From Coprobacillaceae bacterium UN01-12pH3A (GTDB taxonomy: Bacteria > Bacillota_I > Bacilli_A > Erysipelotrichales > Coprobacillaceae): a stretch of 64,000 bases of DNA. The translations under genes were made by a program, and so were the position numbers. Position 1 is the first letter of the stretch. The number at the start of each line of letters is the position of its first letter. The notes beneath the pieces were generated by a model. It was not told where the DNA came from. It searched no databases and saw only the letters and a list, made by a program, of their open reading frames with translations. The stretch is taken from assembly GCA_027676805.1 (NCBI GenBank), contig JAQENU010000002.1:248001-312000 (forward strand), given 5' to 3'. This document shows, piece after piece, positions 35,527 to 45,590 of this stretch.

Positions 35527-37411
35527 ATGATTGCTGATAACGTTTTGCTTGAGTACTAAATAATTGGTAATAGTCTCCTTTTTTAGCCATGAGACTGGCA
35601 TGATCTCCCATTTCTGAAATCGTTCCGTCTTTTAGCACAATAATTTTATTTGCCGTTGTAGCACTTGATAAGCGATGAGAAACAAAAAGCGTAGTTTTAT
35701 CTTTTGTTAAAGTATCAAACTGATTAAAAATTTCCTGCTCTGCCAAAGGATCCAAAGAAGCGGTCGGCTCGTCCAATATCAGAATATCTGAATCAGAATA
35801 AAAAGCTCTTGCCACAGATAACTTCTGCCATTGACCAATGGATAACTCTGTTCCGTTTTTTTCAAAGTAGCGCATCAATGGAGTTTTATAGCCATTTTTT
35901 AATTGTTCGATAAATTGATCGGCGTTGGCTTGCACGGCGGCTTTTTCAATCTCATCTTTTGCATAATCTTTGCTGATATCACCAAAGCGTATATTCTCTT
36001 CTACATTCATAGCGTACTTGCCAAAATCCTGAAAGATGATGCCATACAGCTTATATAAGGCTTGTGTATCATAAAGACGAATATCTGCACCATCTAATAA
36101 GATCTGTCCTTCTGTCGGATCGTATAAGCGTGTCAGCAGTTTAATCAAAGTTGTTTTTCCGGCTCCGTTAAGTCCTACTAAAACCGCTGTATCACCGGGA
36201 TTCAACGTAAGGTTGATATGATTTAATACCTTCTTTTGAGATTCCGGATAAGCAAAGCAGACATCTTTTAGTTCAATTGTATGCCCGCAGTGACGTTTAG
36301 GAAGCAGCGCTTCTTTTGTTGAACATAGAATATGGGATTCTTCATTCATAAATAAGATCATATTGTCGATAAATAAAGATCCTTCATAGATTGTCGCTCC
36401 TGTCGCAATTAAAGCAGACAGTGTCGCAGAAATAGAATTTAAAGCTCCGGTATATACAGAATAATCTGCTACCTGTGACACATTTGTGGCAATCATAAAA
36501 AATAAGATACCATTCAATAAAGCAGAACATAAGGCTAAAAATATATTCCATCCGCCTTCTTTCCAAATAATCTTCTTAATGCCTTTAAAATACTGACGAA
36601 AGGTATCCTGATAACGACCAATGAATAAATCTGATAATCCAAACAAACGAATCTCTTTTACCATATCTTTATTTACCATTAAATCACTGTAATACGTTAA
36701 TTGACGGCGTTCTTTAGAACGGACTCGAATATATAGAAAATTCTGACGGCGGAAATAAAAGCTGACCGCAGCAGAAATGATCGATAAAGCTACATAGCCT
36801 ATAAAGAATGGATAAGCTGTCCATCCTAATTTCACTAGAATAGTGGATAAAACAACAAAATAACTGCACATTGAAATAATCTTGCTGATGAGATTAAAGG
36901 TTGAATCCATAATATTGACCGGTCGGGTGCCGGCTTCCCGATTCGCATTTTCCAAGCGTTCATAAAAATCGGGCATATCAAACGAAGCAAGATCGATGGT
37001 TTTTGCTTTATTCATAATCTTTACTTTTACGTGATGAGTCACGATCTCTCCGGATATCTTGGTAATGGAATTATTTAGGCTGTTTACCAAGCTATTTATA
37101 AAACTATAGCCAAACTGCCACATCAGGGGAATGATCAGATTGACTTCCTGAGTAAACGAAAGCACGATCTGTCCTAATAAGTGGGCTGTAATTAATGTTC
37201 CGATAATCGGCATAATGCCATTATACAGAGTCATAATCCCCATTAAAAACAAAAGTGATGGTTTAGCCTCCCATACTAAACGAGCAATATAAAACAAACG
37301 TTCTCCTGTACTTCTTAACACATTTTTAAGATAACGCGGCACTTCTTTTATATTTGTTGGTTTTGGTTCTTTTAATTTATCATTTACTTCTGAAGAATAC
37401 ATCCTCGGCAT
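35525..37411 (-). CDS. ABC exporter, fused membrane and ATPase domains
   Basis: 628 residues, SD AAAGGAGAG. An N-terminal six-helix exporter domain (about 50-350) followed by the ATPase: Walker A GLNGAGKTT (413-421), signature LSIGQWQ (523-529; Q replaces the usual second G), Walker B ILILDEPT (543-550), VSHR H-loop. Such half-transporters act as homo- or heterodimers and export peptides, lipids or drugs. No partner half-transporter is adjacent. The promoter is bracketed by two AGGTACCT palindromes, the pattern of MarR-type control of an exporter. Confidence 0.9.
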   Translation of the reverse strand: MPRMYSSEVNDKLKEPKPTNIKEVPRYLKNVLRSTGERLFYIARLVWEAKPSLLFLMGIMTLYNGIMPIIGTLITAHLLGQIVLSFTQEVNLIIPLMWQFGYSFINSLVNSLNNSITKISGEIVTHHVKVKIMNKAKTIDLASFDMPDFYERLENANREAGTRPVNIMDSTFNLISKIISMCSYFVVLSTILVKLGWTAYPFFIGYVALSIISAAVSFYFRRQNFLYIRVRSKERRQLTYYSDLMVNKDMVKEIRLFGLSDLFIGRYQDTFRQYFKGIKKIIWKEGGWNIFLALCSALLNGILFFMIATNVSQVADYSVYTGALNSISATLSALIATGATIYEGSLFIDNMILFMNEESHILCSTKEALLPKRHCGHTIELKDVCFAYPESQKKVLNHINLTLNPGDTAVLVGLNGAGKTTLIKLLTRLYDPTEGQILLDGADIRLYDTQALYKLYGIIFQDFGKYAMNVEENIRFGDISKDYAKDEIEKAAVQANADQFIEQLKNGYKTPLMRYFEKNGTELSIGQWQKLSVARAFYSDSDILILDEPTASLDPLAEQEIFNQFDTLTKDKTTLFVSHRLSSATTANKIIVLKDGTISEMGDHASLMAKKGDYYQLFSTQAKRYQQS

Positions 37412-37435
37412 AACATCTCTCCTTTATCATTTAAT

Positions 37436-37445
37436 TAGGTACCTA
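37436..37445. promoter_or_regulatory. Operator candidate A of the ABC exporter
   Basis: 10-bp perfect palindrome TAGGTACCTA just downstream of the exporter -10. Identical core AGGTACCT to the site at 37478-37485; centres are 41 bp apart, about four helical turns. Confidence 0.65.
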
Positions 37446-37450
37446 GTAAT

Positions 37451-37478
37451 ATTGTATATTATTTCATCAAAATGTCAA
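37451..37478 (-). promoter_or_regulatory. Promoter of the ABC exporter gene
   Basis: TTGACA (37473-37478) and TACAAT (37451-37456) on the - strand, 16 bp apart, between the two AGGTACCT operators. Confidence 0.7.
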
Positions 37479-37485
37479 GGTACCT
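37478..37485. promoter_or_regulatory. Operator candidate B of the ABC exporter
   Basis: AGGTACCT palindrome abutting the upstream edge of the -35 hexamer, in the context CAAGGTACCTAGTTAA. See operator candidate A. Confidence 0.65.
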
Positions 37486-37497
37486 AGTTAATTTTAC

Positions 37498-37521
37498 GAA
37501 AAAAAGAATGCCGAAGCATTC

Positions 37522-37523
<2 letters not shown>
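37498..37523 (-). terminator. Terminator of the third GH1 gene
   Basis: Stem AAGAATGC (37504-37511) / GCATTCTT (37516-37523) closed on the - strand by the stable UUCG tetraloop, followed by TTTTTTCG. Confidence 0.88.
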
Positions 37524-38968
<1,445 letters not shown>

Positions 38969-39048
38969 AAAAATAAATTCAGATAAAAAGACTTTTAACG
39001 ACTCTTGACAAAAGCCTTTCAAAATATGTAAATTTTTTCACAAATATA

Positions 39049-39077
39049 TTGACATTTCACTTTAGCATTCATATAAT
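39049..39077 (+). promoter_or_regulatory. Consensus promoter of the NiaX-like gene
   Basis: TTGACA (39049-39054), 17 bp, TATAAT (39072-39077): a full consensus SigA promoter. Such a strong promoter normally needs repression, and a palindrome lies at its start site. Confidence 0.85.
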
Positions 39078-39083
39078 TTAGTC

Positions 39084-39099
39084 ATGTGTCATGACACAT
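39084..39099. promoter_or_regulatory. Operator candidate of the NiaX-like gene (NiaR-box-like)
   Basis: Perfect 16-bp palindrome ATGTGTCATGACACAT beginning at the expected transcription start. The GTGTC/GACAC halves resemble niacin-responsive NiaR (YrxA) boxes as I recall them; no niaR gene is in the window. Confidence 0.6.
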
Positions 39100-39130
39100 A
39101 TAAAAACACACACATTTAGGGGGAAAATTT

Positions 39131-39739
39131 ATGAAAAACAGCAAAATCCAAAAAATGGTCATTGCCGCATTATTATGTGCAATCGGAGTTATCATTCCAA
39201 TGTTTTCACCGATCAAGTTAGTATTAGAACCAGCCTCATTCACTTTAGCAAGTCATGTAGCAATTATGATTGCCATGTTCGTCTCACCGACAGTAGCAGT
39301 CTTTGTTTCATTAGGAACGACTTTAGGTTTCTTAATGGCAGGATTTCCAATCGTCGTCGTAGTAAGAGCATTCAGTCAGGTGGTTTGGGCATTTGGCGGA
39401 GCTTATTACTTAATGAAAAAACCTGAAACTATGAAATCATTGCCAAAAATGATTGTCTTCTTCTTTGTCATTTCATTGATTCACGGGGGATTAGAAATGA
39501 TCAGTGTTTGTCCTTTCTATTTTGGCAACAATTTAGGAGCCGGTTACTACAACAAAGGGTTCGTTTATGCAGTGCTTGGTTTAGTTGGGGGCGGTACTGT
39601 TGTTCACGGAATGGTTGACTTTGCGATTTCTGTTGTTGTATATAAAGCATTATTATCTATCAGAAGCATCAAAGCGGTTTGTCAGGTAAAAGAAGTATTC
39701 ACTTCTGATGATCATGTCGCTAAAGCTGTAACTCAATAA
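39131..39739 (+). CDS. ECF transporter S component, NiaX-like (probable niacin uptake)
   Basis: 202 residues, SD TTAGGGGG. About six membrane helices; IIPMFSPIKLVLEPASFTLASHVAIMIAMFVSPTVAVFVSLGTTLGF is the conserved N-terminal half of the NiaX/YkoE-like group of substrate-binding S components. Such a protein captures a vitamin and works with an energy-coupling module (EcfA, EcfA', EcfT) encoded elsewhere. The consensus promoter with an operator at the start site fits control by vitamin status. Niacin as substrate is inferred from the family and operator and is not proven. Confidence 0.7.
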   Translation: MKNSKIQKMVIAALLCAIGVIIPMFSPIKLVLEPASFTLASHVAIMIAMFVSPTVAVFVSLGTTLGFLMAGFPIVVVVRAFSQVVWAFGGAYYLMKKPETMKSLPKMIVFFFVISLIHGGLEMISVCPFYFGNNLGAGYYNKGFVYAVLGLVGGGTVVHGMVDFAISVVVYKALLSIRSIKAVCQVKEVFTSDDHVAKAVTQ

Positions 39740-39780
39740 AAAAACCGTTAACCAAATGAAATAGGTGTCAACGGTTCAAG

Positions 39781-39806
39781 GCGGGATTAACCCGTCTTTT
39801 TATTTT
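39781..39806 (+). terminator. Terminator of the NiaX-like gene
   Basis: Stem GCGGG (39781-39785) / CCCGT (39791-39795, one G-U pair) followed by CTTTTTATTTT. A second inverted repeat, AACCGTT/AACGGTT, lies just before it. Confidence 0.6.
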
Positions 39807-40225
39807 GTTCTTTTAAAAAGTGTGTGAGGTATCGCCAAAGCAAAAACGATTCCTAAAGCTATCATGACTGCGGTAGAAAAGGTTTCCAAGCCTTTAGTAA
39901 GGGCAAGTGCATGCTGATTGGTTATAAAATAATAAGCTGTGTAATAAATACCGGCACCGGGAACTAAGGGAAAGATGCCGCAGATAAGAAAAACGGTTAA
40001 CGGCAGTTTTCTTTTTACGGCTAGAAAGCGACAGAAGATGGTTAGTACCAACGCTCCGATAAAGATTGCTTTAGCGTAGCCCAGTCCCAGACTTAAACCG
40101 CCTAAATAGCATAACCAGCCGATCATACCGGCTAACCCACAGTAAAGATATTCACTAACCGGAACACTAAACAACACTGAAAATGAAATTGTTCCGATCA
40201 ATGCCACTACCCCTTGACTGATCAT
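39800..40225 (-). CDS. Threonine/serine exporter family, C-terminal subunit (ThrE2 type)
   Basis: 141 residues from ATG 40225, which overlaps the stop of the preceding subunit (ATGA) and has SD GGGGGT. Four or five hydrophobic helices, with FPLVPGAGIYYTAYYFI as the conserved core. It corresponds to the C-terminal half of one-piece ThrE exporters (DUF3815). Together with the adjacent 257-residue protein it should form the threonine/serine exporter in the cell membrane. Confidence 0.85.
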   Translation of the reverse strand: MISQGVVALIGTISFSVLFSVPVSEYLYCGLAGMIGWLCYLGGLSLGLGYAKAIFIGALVLTIFCRFLAVKRKLPLTVFLICGIFPLVPGAGIYYTAYYFITNQHALALTKGLETFSTAVMIALGIVFALAIPHTLFKRTK

Positions 40226-40995
40226 AGCACTACCCCCAGCATTTGATAAATAGAAAGACTGATCCCTACCCCGCAGGCAATGCACCCTGCAACCAATACA
40301 GCATCTAAAAGATGAATCATTCCCGATAAATAATCACTGTTGATAATATCTCGAACCGAGGTTGTAATCAGCACCCCCGGAACTAAAGGAATGATTGACC
40401 CCATGATAATATGATCCAAAGAGCTACCTAAGCCAAAATGATAGGATAAGCAGCCAATCAGTCCTACAACACTGCTTCCTAATATATTCTGCATGATTTT
40501 ACTGGTCTTTCCTTTTAATATATAGAGGAAAAAGATATACAAGGCTAACCCTGAGATGAAAGAGGCAACGCTGTCCATTACACTTCCGCCTAATAAATAA
40601 CAAAAAGTAGCCGCACCGATTCCGGATGCTAATATCTGCATGTAAGGAGAAGAAAAAGGAATCTGTTTTGCTTCCTCAATCTTTAAATAAGCCTCTTTAA
40701 GAGGCAGCTGCTGATTGCAGATCATGCGAGACAGTTCGTTTACTGCACAAATTCGTCCTAAGTGGACAGGCGCTAATGGAACATAGCGTAATTGGGTTGT
40801 ATAGAGTTTTTCCCCATCATTAACACTAACAAAAAGTCCATTGGCAATCACATACACATGAAACTGTTCAATGCCATAGCTGTCCGCAATGCGCTCCAAT
40901 GTATCTTGTACACGAAAGATTTCCGCTCCGCTTTTTAAAAGGAGTTCTCCGGTTTGAACACACAGTTCAACGACTTCCTGCGCATTCTCTTTCAT
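40222..40995 (-). CDS. Threonine/serine exporter family, N-terminal subunit (ThrE1 type)
   Basis: 257 residues. The cytoplasmic N-terminal part (LLLKSGAEIFRVQDTLERIADSYGIEQFHVYVIANGLFVSV, about 17-57) is the DUF1212 signature, followed by five membrane helices and SIIPLVPGVLITTSVRDII. It is the N-terminal half of ThrE. The gene overlaps the next subunit by 4 bp and its start overlaps the hydroxyacid dehydrogenase stop by 4 bp, so three proteins come from one translationally coupled operon. Confidence 0.87.
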   Translation of the reverse strand: MKENAQEVVELCVQTGELLLKSGAEIFRVQDTLERIADSYGIEQFHVYVIANGLFVSVNDGEKLYTTQLRYVPLAPVHLGRICAVNELSRMICNQQLPLKEAYLKIEEAKQIPFSSPYMQILASGIGAATFCYLLGGSVMDSVASFISGLALYIFFLYILKGKTSKIMQNILGSSVVGLIGCLSYHFGLGSSLDHIIMGSIIPLVPGVLITTSVRDIINSDYLSGMIHLLDAVLVAGCIACGVGISLSIYQMLGVVL

Positions 40996-41912
40996 TCGTT
41001 TACCTCAAAAGCAATCGGACGATGATGCAGAGCGTCAATCATTTGACTGACACATAGATCCCCTACCCGCTTCAAGGCTTCATTCGTATTTGCTCCTAAA
41101 TGGGGAGTAATAATCATATTTTCCAGCAGCATCAATTTTGAAAAATGCGGTTCGTGGGTTAATACGTCACTGGCTGCTCCGGCAATTTTCTTTTCTTTTA
41201 AAGCAAGATATAATGCTTCTTCATCAATAATGGCTCCTCGTGCTGTATTAATTAAAAAAGCAGTAGGCTTCATTACTTCTAACTCTTTTTCTCCTATCAG
41301 ATGATAGGTTTCTTCATTCAGCGGAAGACATAGACAAACATAATCGCTTTGGCTAAGTAAGCTGATAAGATCTGCACAAGGTGTTATACTCAATGCATTT
41401 GCCGCAGTTTGATCTAAATGACGTGAATAGCCTAACACATTCATCTTAAAGCCGGCTTTTAGAATTCCAATTGCCTGTTTGGCGATGGCTCCCACACCGA
41501 TAAATCCCACTGTCTTCCCACTTAACTCCTGTCCCATTAAAGAAGACGGTGCTAAATTACAGATAGTCTGCGATGTATAATCATGCTCTGCCTTAATGAG
41601 CTGTCTTGATAAAGCTAACATAAACATAACGATCATTTCTGCAACCGAAGCACTGTTCTGATTAGGGGCATTGAACACCTGAATATGACGTTTTTTTGCT
41701 TCCTCTATATCCACGTCATCACAGCCGCTTCCATGAATGCCGATGACTTTCAAATTAGGCAGCTGATCCATCAAGACTTTATCCACCTTTATATTGCGAG
41801 TAATCAACCCATCAATCTTTTGCGGAACAGAAAAGTCTTCAACAATCTCCGCCCCACTTTTTAAAAGTGCATAACTTTCAGGATGAATGGGTTCTGATAA
41901 ATATACAGCCAT
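40992..41912 (-). CDS. D-isomer 2-hydroxyacid dehydrogenase family protein (SerA-like)
   Basis: 306 residues, SD AAAGGAGGCG. NAD-binding GKTVGFIGVGAIAKQAIGI (about 134-152), catalytic Arg in NTARGAIIDEEAL, Glu and the His in ITPHLGANTNEA. It reduces 2-oxo acids or, like SerA, oxidises 3-phosphoglycerate; it lacks the ACT domain of regulated SerA. Translational coupling with the Thr/Ser exporter genes suggests a link with serine metabolism, which is inference. Confidence 0.85.
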   Translation of the reverse strand: MAVYLSEPIHPESYALLKSGAEIVEDFSVPQKIDGLITRNIKVDKVLMDQLPNLKVIGIHGSGCDDVDIEEAKKRHIQVFNAPNQNSASVAEMIVMFMLALSRQLIKAEHDYTSQTICNLAPSSLMGQELSGKTVGFIGVGAIAKQAIGILKAGFKMNVLGYSRHLDQTAANALSITPCADLISLLSQSDYVCLCLPLNEETYHLIGEKELEVMKPTAFLINTARGAIIDEEALYLALKEKKIAGAASDVLTHEPHFSKLMLLENMIITPHLGANTNEALKRVGDLCVSQMIDALHHRPIAFEVNE

Positions 41913-41935
41913 ATGTCCGCCTCCTTTAAAAGCGT

Positions 41936-42760
41936 TTATTTTTCATCATAATCATCTAAAAAACTATGAGCGATACCATCTTTCTTATAACCGATCACCG
42001 TATCTAAATTAATATTATGAATACTTCTAAATATATTAATATCCACATTTGGATAAATTTTGCGATAAGCGGCAATCAAACGTTTCATTTCATTTCTTTT
42101 AGAACCGCCGCCAGTTTCAGTGATTGTCTCGGTCAATCGACAGGCACATAATAAAAACTTTAAATGATGATAGTCGCGCCAGCGTATGATCGCTGCTTCT
42201 TTCACTAAGTATAAAGGACGAATCAATTCCATTCCTTCAAAATTATCACTATGCAGCTTAGGCATCATTGTTTTGATTTCTGAACCATAAAACATGCTCA
42301 TCAGAATCGTTTCAATCGCATCATCAAAATGATGACCTAAAGCAATCTTATTGCACCCTAAGCTTTGGGCAAAGCGATACAAATAGCCACGACGCATTCT
42401 GGCACATAAATAGCATGGATTTTCATCCACTGAATCGACGATCTCAAAGATATCAGACTTAAAAATCTGAATCGGAATATCCAGTTTTTCCGCATTGTCT
42501 TTGATTAACTGCAGATTTTCTTCTTTATATCCCGGATCCATGACAATGAATTCAATCTCAAAATTATTTTGTCCGTGACGCTTTAATTCCTGAAACAGTT
42601 TTGCCATCAGCATCGAATCCTTACCTCCGGAAATACAAATTCCGATATGATCTCCATCTTTGATCAGCTGATATTCATTAATGGCTTTTATAAAAGGACG
42701 CCATATTTCTTTACGATATTTTTTTATAATACTTCTTTCTACTTCCTGATAAAATTCCAT
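41936..42760 (-). CDS. TtcA-like tRNA thiolation enzyme (PP-loop ATPase)
   Basis: 274 residues, SD GAAAGGAAAG. PP-loop SGGKDS (44-49) adenylates the target base; Cys116 and Cys119 (NPCYLC) and the later LLCACRL supply Cys residues like those that bind the iron-sulfur cluster in TtcA, which makes 2-thiocytidine at tRNA position 32. The LGHHFDDAIETILMSMFYGSEIKTMMP block is the TtcA/TilS-family core. Relatives in Firmicutes are only annotated by family, so the exact base modified is uncertain. Confidence 0.82.
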   Translation of the reverse strand: MEFYQEVERSIIKKYRKEIWRPFIKAINEYQLIKDGDHIGICISGGKDSMLMAKLFQELKRHGQNNFEIEFIVMDPGYKEENLQLIKDNAEKLDIPIQIFKSDIFEIVDSVDENPCYLCARMRRGYLYRFAQSLGCNKIALGHHFDDAIETILMSMFYGSEIKTMMPKLHSDNFEGMELIRPLYLVKEAAIIRWRDYHHLKFLLCACRLTETITETGGGSKRNEMKRLIAAYRKIYPNVDINIFRSIHNINLDTVIGYKKDGIAHSFLDDYDEK

Positions 42761-42896
42761 GTTCTTTCCTTTCTACTATTACCTTCTAAATTTTTAACAT
42801 ATTTTTATCTTTTTGACTACAAATTTGAAGAGAAAAAGATAATATTTATGTACTTATGAGGGGATTTTGCTATAATTTTAAAGATGAGGTGATAAA

Positions 42897-43673
42897 ATGC
42901 AGGACATTCTATTTTTTGATGTTGATGGAACATTGCTGGATTCACAGTTTCATATGGCAGAGTCTACTAAAAAGGCTCTGATTAAATTAAAGCAGAACGG
43001 ACATTTGCTTTGTATCGCAACAGGCAGAAGCTACGATTCTTTATTGCGTACTCATATTACAGAGATGATTGAATGGGACGGCATTCTCTGCAATAACGGA
43101 CAACTGGTATTAGACAAAGATCGCAATATCCTTTTTAAAGCCTTAATTCCCAGAGAGTCCGCTCATGCTTTTTTAAAGATTGCTGCACAGAAAAACTATC
43201 CAGTCGTTGTCAAATGCAAAGAGCGTTTTATTTCGCAGGCTGCCGATGAAAATACAATTTTAGTGCATCGACACTTCAATAATCCACTGCCTATAGTTGG
43301 CACATTAGACCATCAGGAGGTGGAAGCGATGAATATATATGCACCTCAATCAGAGGATTATCATGATTTTTCTCAGATTGAAGGCATTGATATTATTCCC
43401 TGTGCCTTAAACTATGCAGAGGTAAGCCCTAAGGGCGTCAGCAAGGCTTCTTCCATTAACTACTTGCTTCAACACTATGGTCATACTTCCTACATTGCTT
43501 TTGGCGATTCACCAAATGATATCAAGATGCTTAAAAATGCCAAAATTGCCGTTGTTATGGGGCAAAGCATTGAGGAAGTCAAGCGCTGTGCAACACTCGT
43601 TACTCATTCGATTGATCAGGATGGCATCATGGCAGCCTGTTTGCAGTTACATTTACTTAAGGAGGACGTATAA
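42897..43673 (+). CDS. HAD-superfamily hydrolase, Cof type
   Basis: 258 residues, SD GATGAGGTG, preceded by TGCTATAAT (extended -10 at 42869-42876). FFDVDGTLLDS holds nucleophile Asp8 and Asp10; ATGRSYDSLL is motif II and AFGDSPNDIKMLKNA motif IV. A C2-cap insert (about 85-185) marks the Cof/YidA group that dephosphorylates sugar phosphates or flavin precursors. It is the first gene of a trio with two poorly understood proteins. Confidence 0.88.
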   Translation: MQDILFFDVDGTLLDSQFHMAESTKKALIKLKQNGHLLCIATGRSYDSLLRTHITEMIEWDGILCNNGQLVLDKDRNILFKALIPRESAHAFLKIAAQKNYPVVVKCKERFISQAADENTILVHRHFNNPLPIVGTLDHQEVEAMNIYAPQSEDYHDFSQIEGIDIIPCALNYAEVSPKGVSKASSINYLLQHYGHTSYIAFGDSPNDIKMLKNAKIAVVMGQSIEEVKRCATLVTHSIDQDGIMAACLQLHLLKEDV

Positions 43674-44018
43674 ATGCGAATTTATCCTACCACAACCTTT
43701 ACTTATCAGTGTTTAGATGAAAATAATCAAATTCTAAGCCTGAATTATCATGTTGTGAGTTTTCATGAATATTTACACGATCAGGATATTGATCTTTTCT
43801 ATATTGAAAAGGCTTCTGTTATTAGCCTTCAGAAAACCATTGAGCTTGACAAAGCGGCTTTAGAATATGCTTATCTTGGATATTTAAATGATCCTAAAGA
43901 ACTTACACTCTTATTTCCCCGCGATCCCAGCAAAGTAAGCTGGATTTTCAATGTTCAAGATATTCGCTTAAGCTACAAATCTAACATACCAAACTGGGGA
44001 GATGACGATAATGTTTAA
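43674..44018 (+). CDS. Hypothetical 114-residue protein
   Basis: SD AAGGAGGACG in the end of the HAD gene; the ATG follows its stop directly. No signal or membrane segment; the start MRIYPTTTFTYQCLDENNQILSLNYHVVSFHEYLHDQDIDLFYIEKASVI reads as beta strands, followed by acidic helical segments and the end SNIPNWGDDDNV. It overlaps the next gene by 8 bp. I recognise no family; conserved linkage to the HAD and NTPase-like proteins would be the best clue to function. Confidence 0.65.
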   Translation: MRIYPTTTFTYQCLDENNQILSLNYHVVSFHEYLHDQDIDLFYIEKASVISLQKTIELDKAALEYAYLGYLNDPKELTLLFPRDPSKVSWIFNVQDIRLSYKSNIPNWGDDDNV

Positions 44019-44529
44019 ACATATATTTCTAACGGGTGACAATGCACAGCTAAAATCAAAAATTATCGACCAGCTGTTAGAAGATAAGGCTTTTAGTGGT
44101 TTTACTCTCCTGCCTTATCAGATCAACGGACAGGAAAAAGGTCGCTACCTGCATAGCTATGTTGCTGTTGAAGACTATGATAATGACTTGCCGATCGAGG
44201 TTAAAATCAACGCTTGCCAAAGTGTAACAGTACCCAATGTTTTAGACTATTTTGGAGCGAAGATTCTTTTAAACAGTCTTCATTCCTCTGCATCCATCAT
44301 CAAGATGGATCCACTTTTCATATCCGATCATAAAGCATTGATTTTTTTAGAAGAATTTGATCGCTGTCTTTATAGTGACAAGCATATTATCGGTGCCCTT
44401 TCTACTATGAATGACGAATTAAGTGCCTTGGTCTTTGCAAACAAAGAAAGCTGTTTGCTGGAGATTAATGAAGCGAATCAGACACAAATTGTAGAGAACT
44501 TAAAAAGGATCATGTCCAACTGGGACTGA
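44011..44529 (+). CDS. THEP1-like nucleoside-triphosphatase with degenerate P-loop
   Basis: 172 residues from ATG 44011 (SD GGGGAG). The layout resembles THEP1 NTPases: an N-terminal strand and P-loop position FLTGDNAQLKSKII, a Walker-B-like ALIFLEEFDRCLYSD (about 110-125) and HIIGALSTMNDELSALVFANK. However, the P-loop lacks the GK(S/T): it reads TGDNAQLKS, so nucleotide binding may be changed or lost. Last gene of the HAD trio; its end overlaps the terminator. Confidence 0.55.
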   Translation: MFKHIFLTGDNAQLKSKIIDQLLEDKAFSGFTLLPYQINGQEKGRYLHSYVAVEDYDNDLPIEVKINACQSVTVPNVLDYFGAKILLNSLHSSASIIKMDPLFISDHKALIFLEEFDRCLYSDKHIIGALSTMNDELSALVFANKESCLLEINEANQTQIVENLKRIMSNWD

Positions 44530-44540
44530 TCCTTTTATTA
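44503..44540. terminator. Bidirectional terminator
   Basis: Stem AAAAGGATCA (44503-44512) / TGATCCTTTT (44527-44536) with A- and T-runs on either side; it overlaps the stop of the + strand gene and faces the end of the convergent transporter gene. Confidence 0.85.
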
Positions 44541-45545
44541 CGCAAACAAGATGGCAATAAAGACTATCGCAAAAACAATCTGTGCTCCCCCGGTTAACCC
44601 ACCATAAAGAATGGCTTTTGGTCCTTCCTTGACTAAATCCCTAAATTTTACGCGCATTCCAATAGCTGCTAAGGCAATAATTTCAAACTGTGAACTGATT
44701 GATTTAGCGGTAGTAGAGACAATACTTGGAATAATGCCGGTACTGTTTAAAACACTGAAGATAAAGAATCCCACAACAAACCAAGGAATCCCTGCTTTGA
44801 TTTTAGATGTCATTTGAGTGTTTTTAGAAAACAACGGCTTTCCATCTTCAAGATTCATCTTTGAATAAGACAATGCGATAAATACGATAAAGATAATTCG
44901 TACAATTTTAAAGATCGTAGCAAATTCAACTACTTCTCCGTTTACCATTACTGCTGAAGCAATAACCTGACCGATCGATTGTAAAGTACCACCGATCATA
45001 GCCGAGGTTTTCAAAGTTTCATGATGATACAGCCAACCTGTTAAAAGTGGTAAAAGCACCATCAGAACTGTTCCGGTTACATTCACAATCGTGATTGAGA
45101 TACCTTTATCTTTACTGTCTGCATCTACAATCGGTGCCACTGTTCCAATAGCTGACGATCCGCAGACTGCATTCCCCGCACACATCAGTAAAGAAAACTT
45201 TTTGGTAAAACCCAGTTTCTTTCCGATGAAGTAACAAATCATAATCGTAAATGTCATCTGTAAGGCAATGAATCCAACACCTTGCCATCCAATTCCCAGA
45301 ATATCTGTCAACTGGAGTGTTAATCCGGTCAATACAATCGAATATTCCAATAATCTGCTTTCAGAAAATTTTGTTCCGATATTAAATATATCTTTATTTA
45401 AAAAAGTATTGCCTGCCAACATTCCTACCCCAATCGCAAAGAGCGCTGCGCCAATGCCGGGAACGATTTTAGCGATCTGCTGCGCGATTAATCCGATCAT
45501 CAGACAAACCACAAAACCTGGTCCATATGCTTTTATTTTTTTCAT
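44538..45545 (-). CDS. UPF0324 (YeiH-type) putative sulfate/anion exporter
   Basis: 335 residues from ATG 45545 (SD GGGAGAAG); about ten membrane helices. LLEYSIVLTGLTLQLTDILGIGWQG, CAGNAVCGSSAIGTVAPIVDADSKDKG and SAMIGGTLQSIGQVIASAVMV are the signature blocks of the UPF0324/Cons_hypoth698 family. A LysR gene is divergent, as in the yeiE-yeiH arrangement of other bacteria. Transport of sulfonates/sulfate is proposed for relatives, not proven. Confidence 0.87.
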   Translation of the reverse strand: MKKIKAYGPGFVVCLMIGLIAQQIAKIVPGIGAALFAIGVGMLAGNTFLNKDIFNIGTKFSESRLLEYSIVLTGLTLQLTDILGIGWQGVGFIALQMTFTIMICYFIGKKLGFTKKFSLLMCAGNAVCGSSAIGTVAPIVDADSKDKGISITIVNVTGTVLMVLLPLLTGWLYHHETLKTSAMIGGTLQSIGQVIASAVMVNGEVVEFATIFKIVRIIFIVFIALSYSKMNLEDGKPLFSKNTQMTSKIKAGIPWFVVGFFIFSVLNSTGIIPSIVSTTAKSISSQFEIIALAAIGMRVKFRDLVKEGPKAILYGGLTGGAQIVFAIVFIAILFA

Positions 45546-45590
45546 AAACTTCTCCCCTATCTGTTGTTTGCAGTTTACCATATTATTAGT

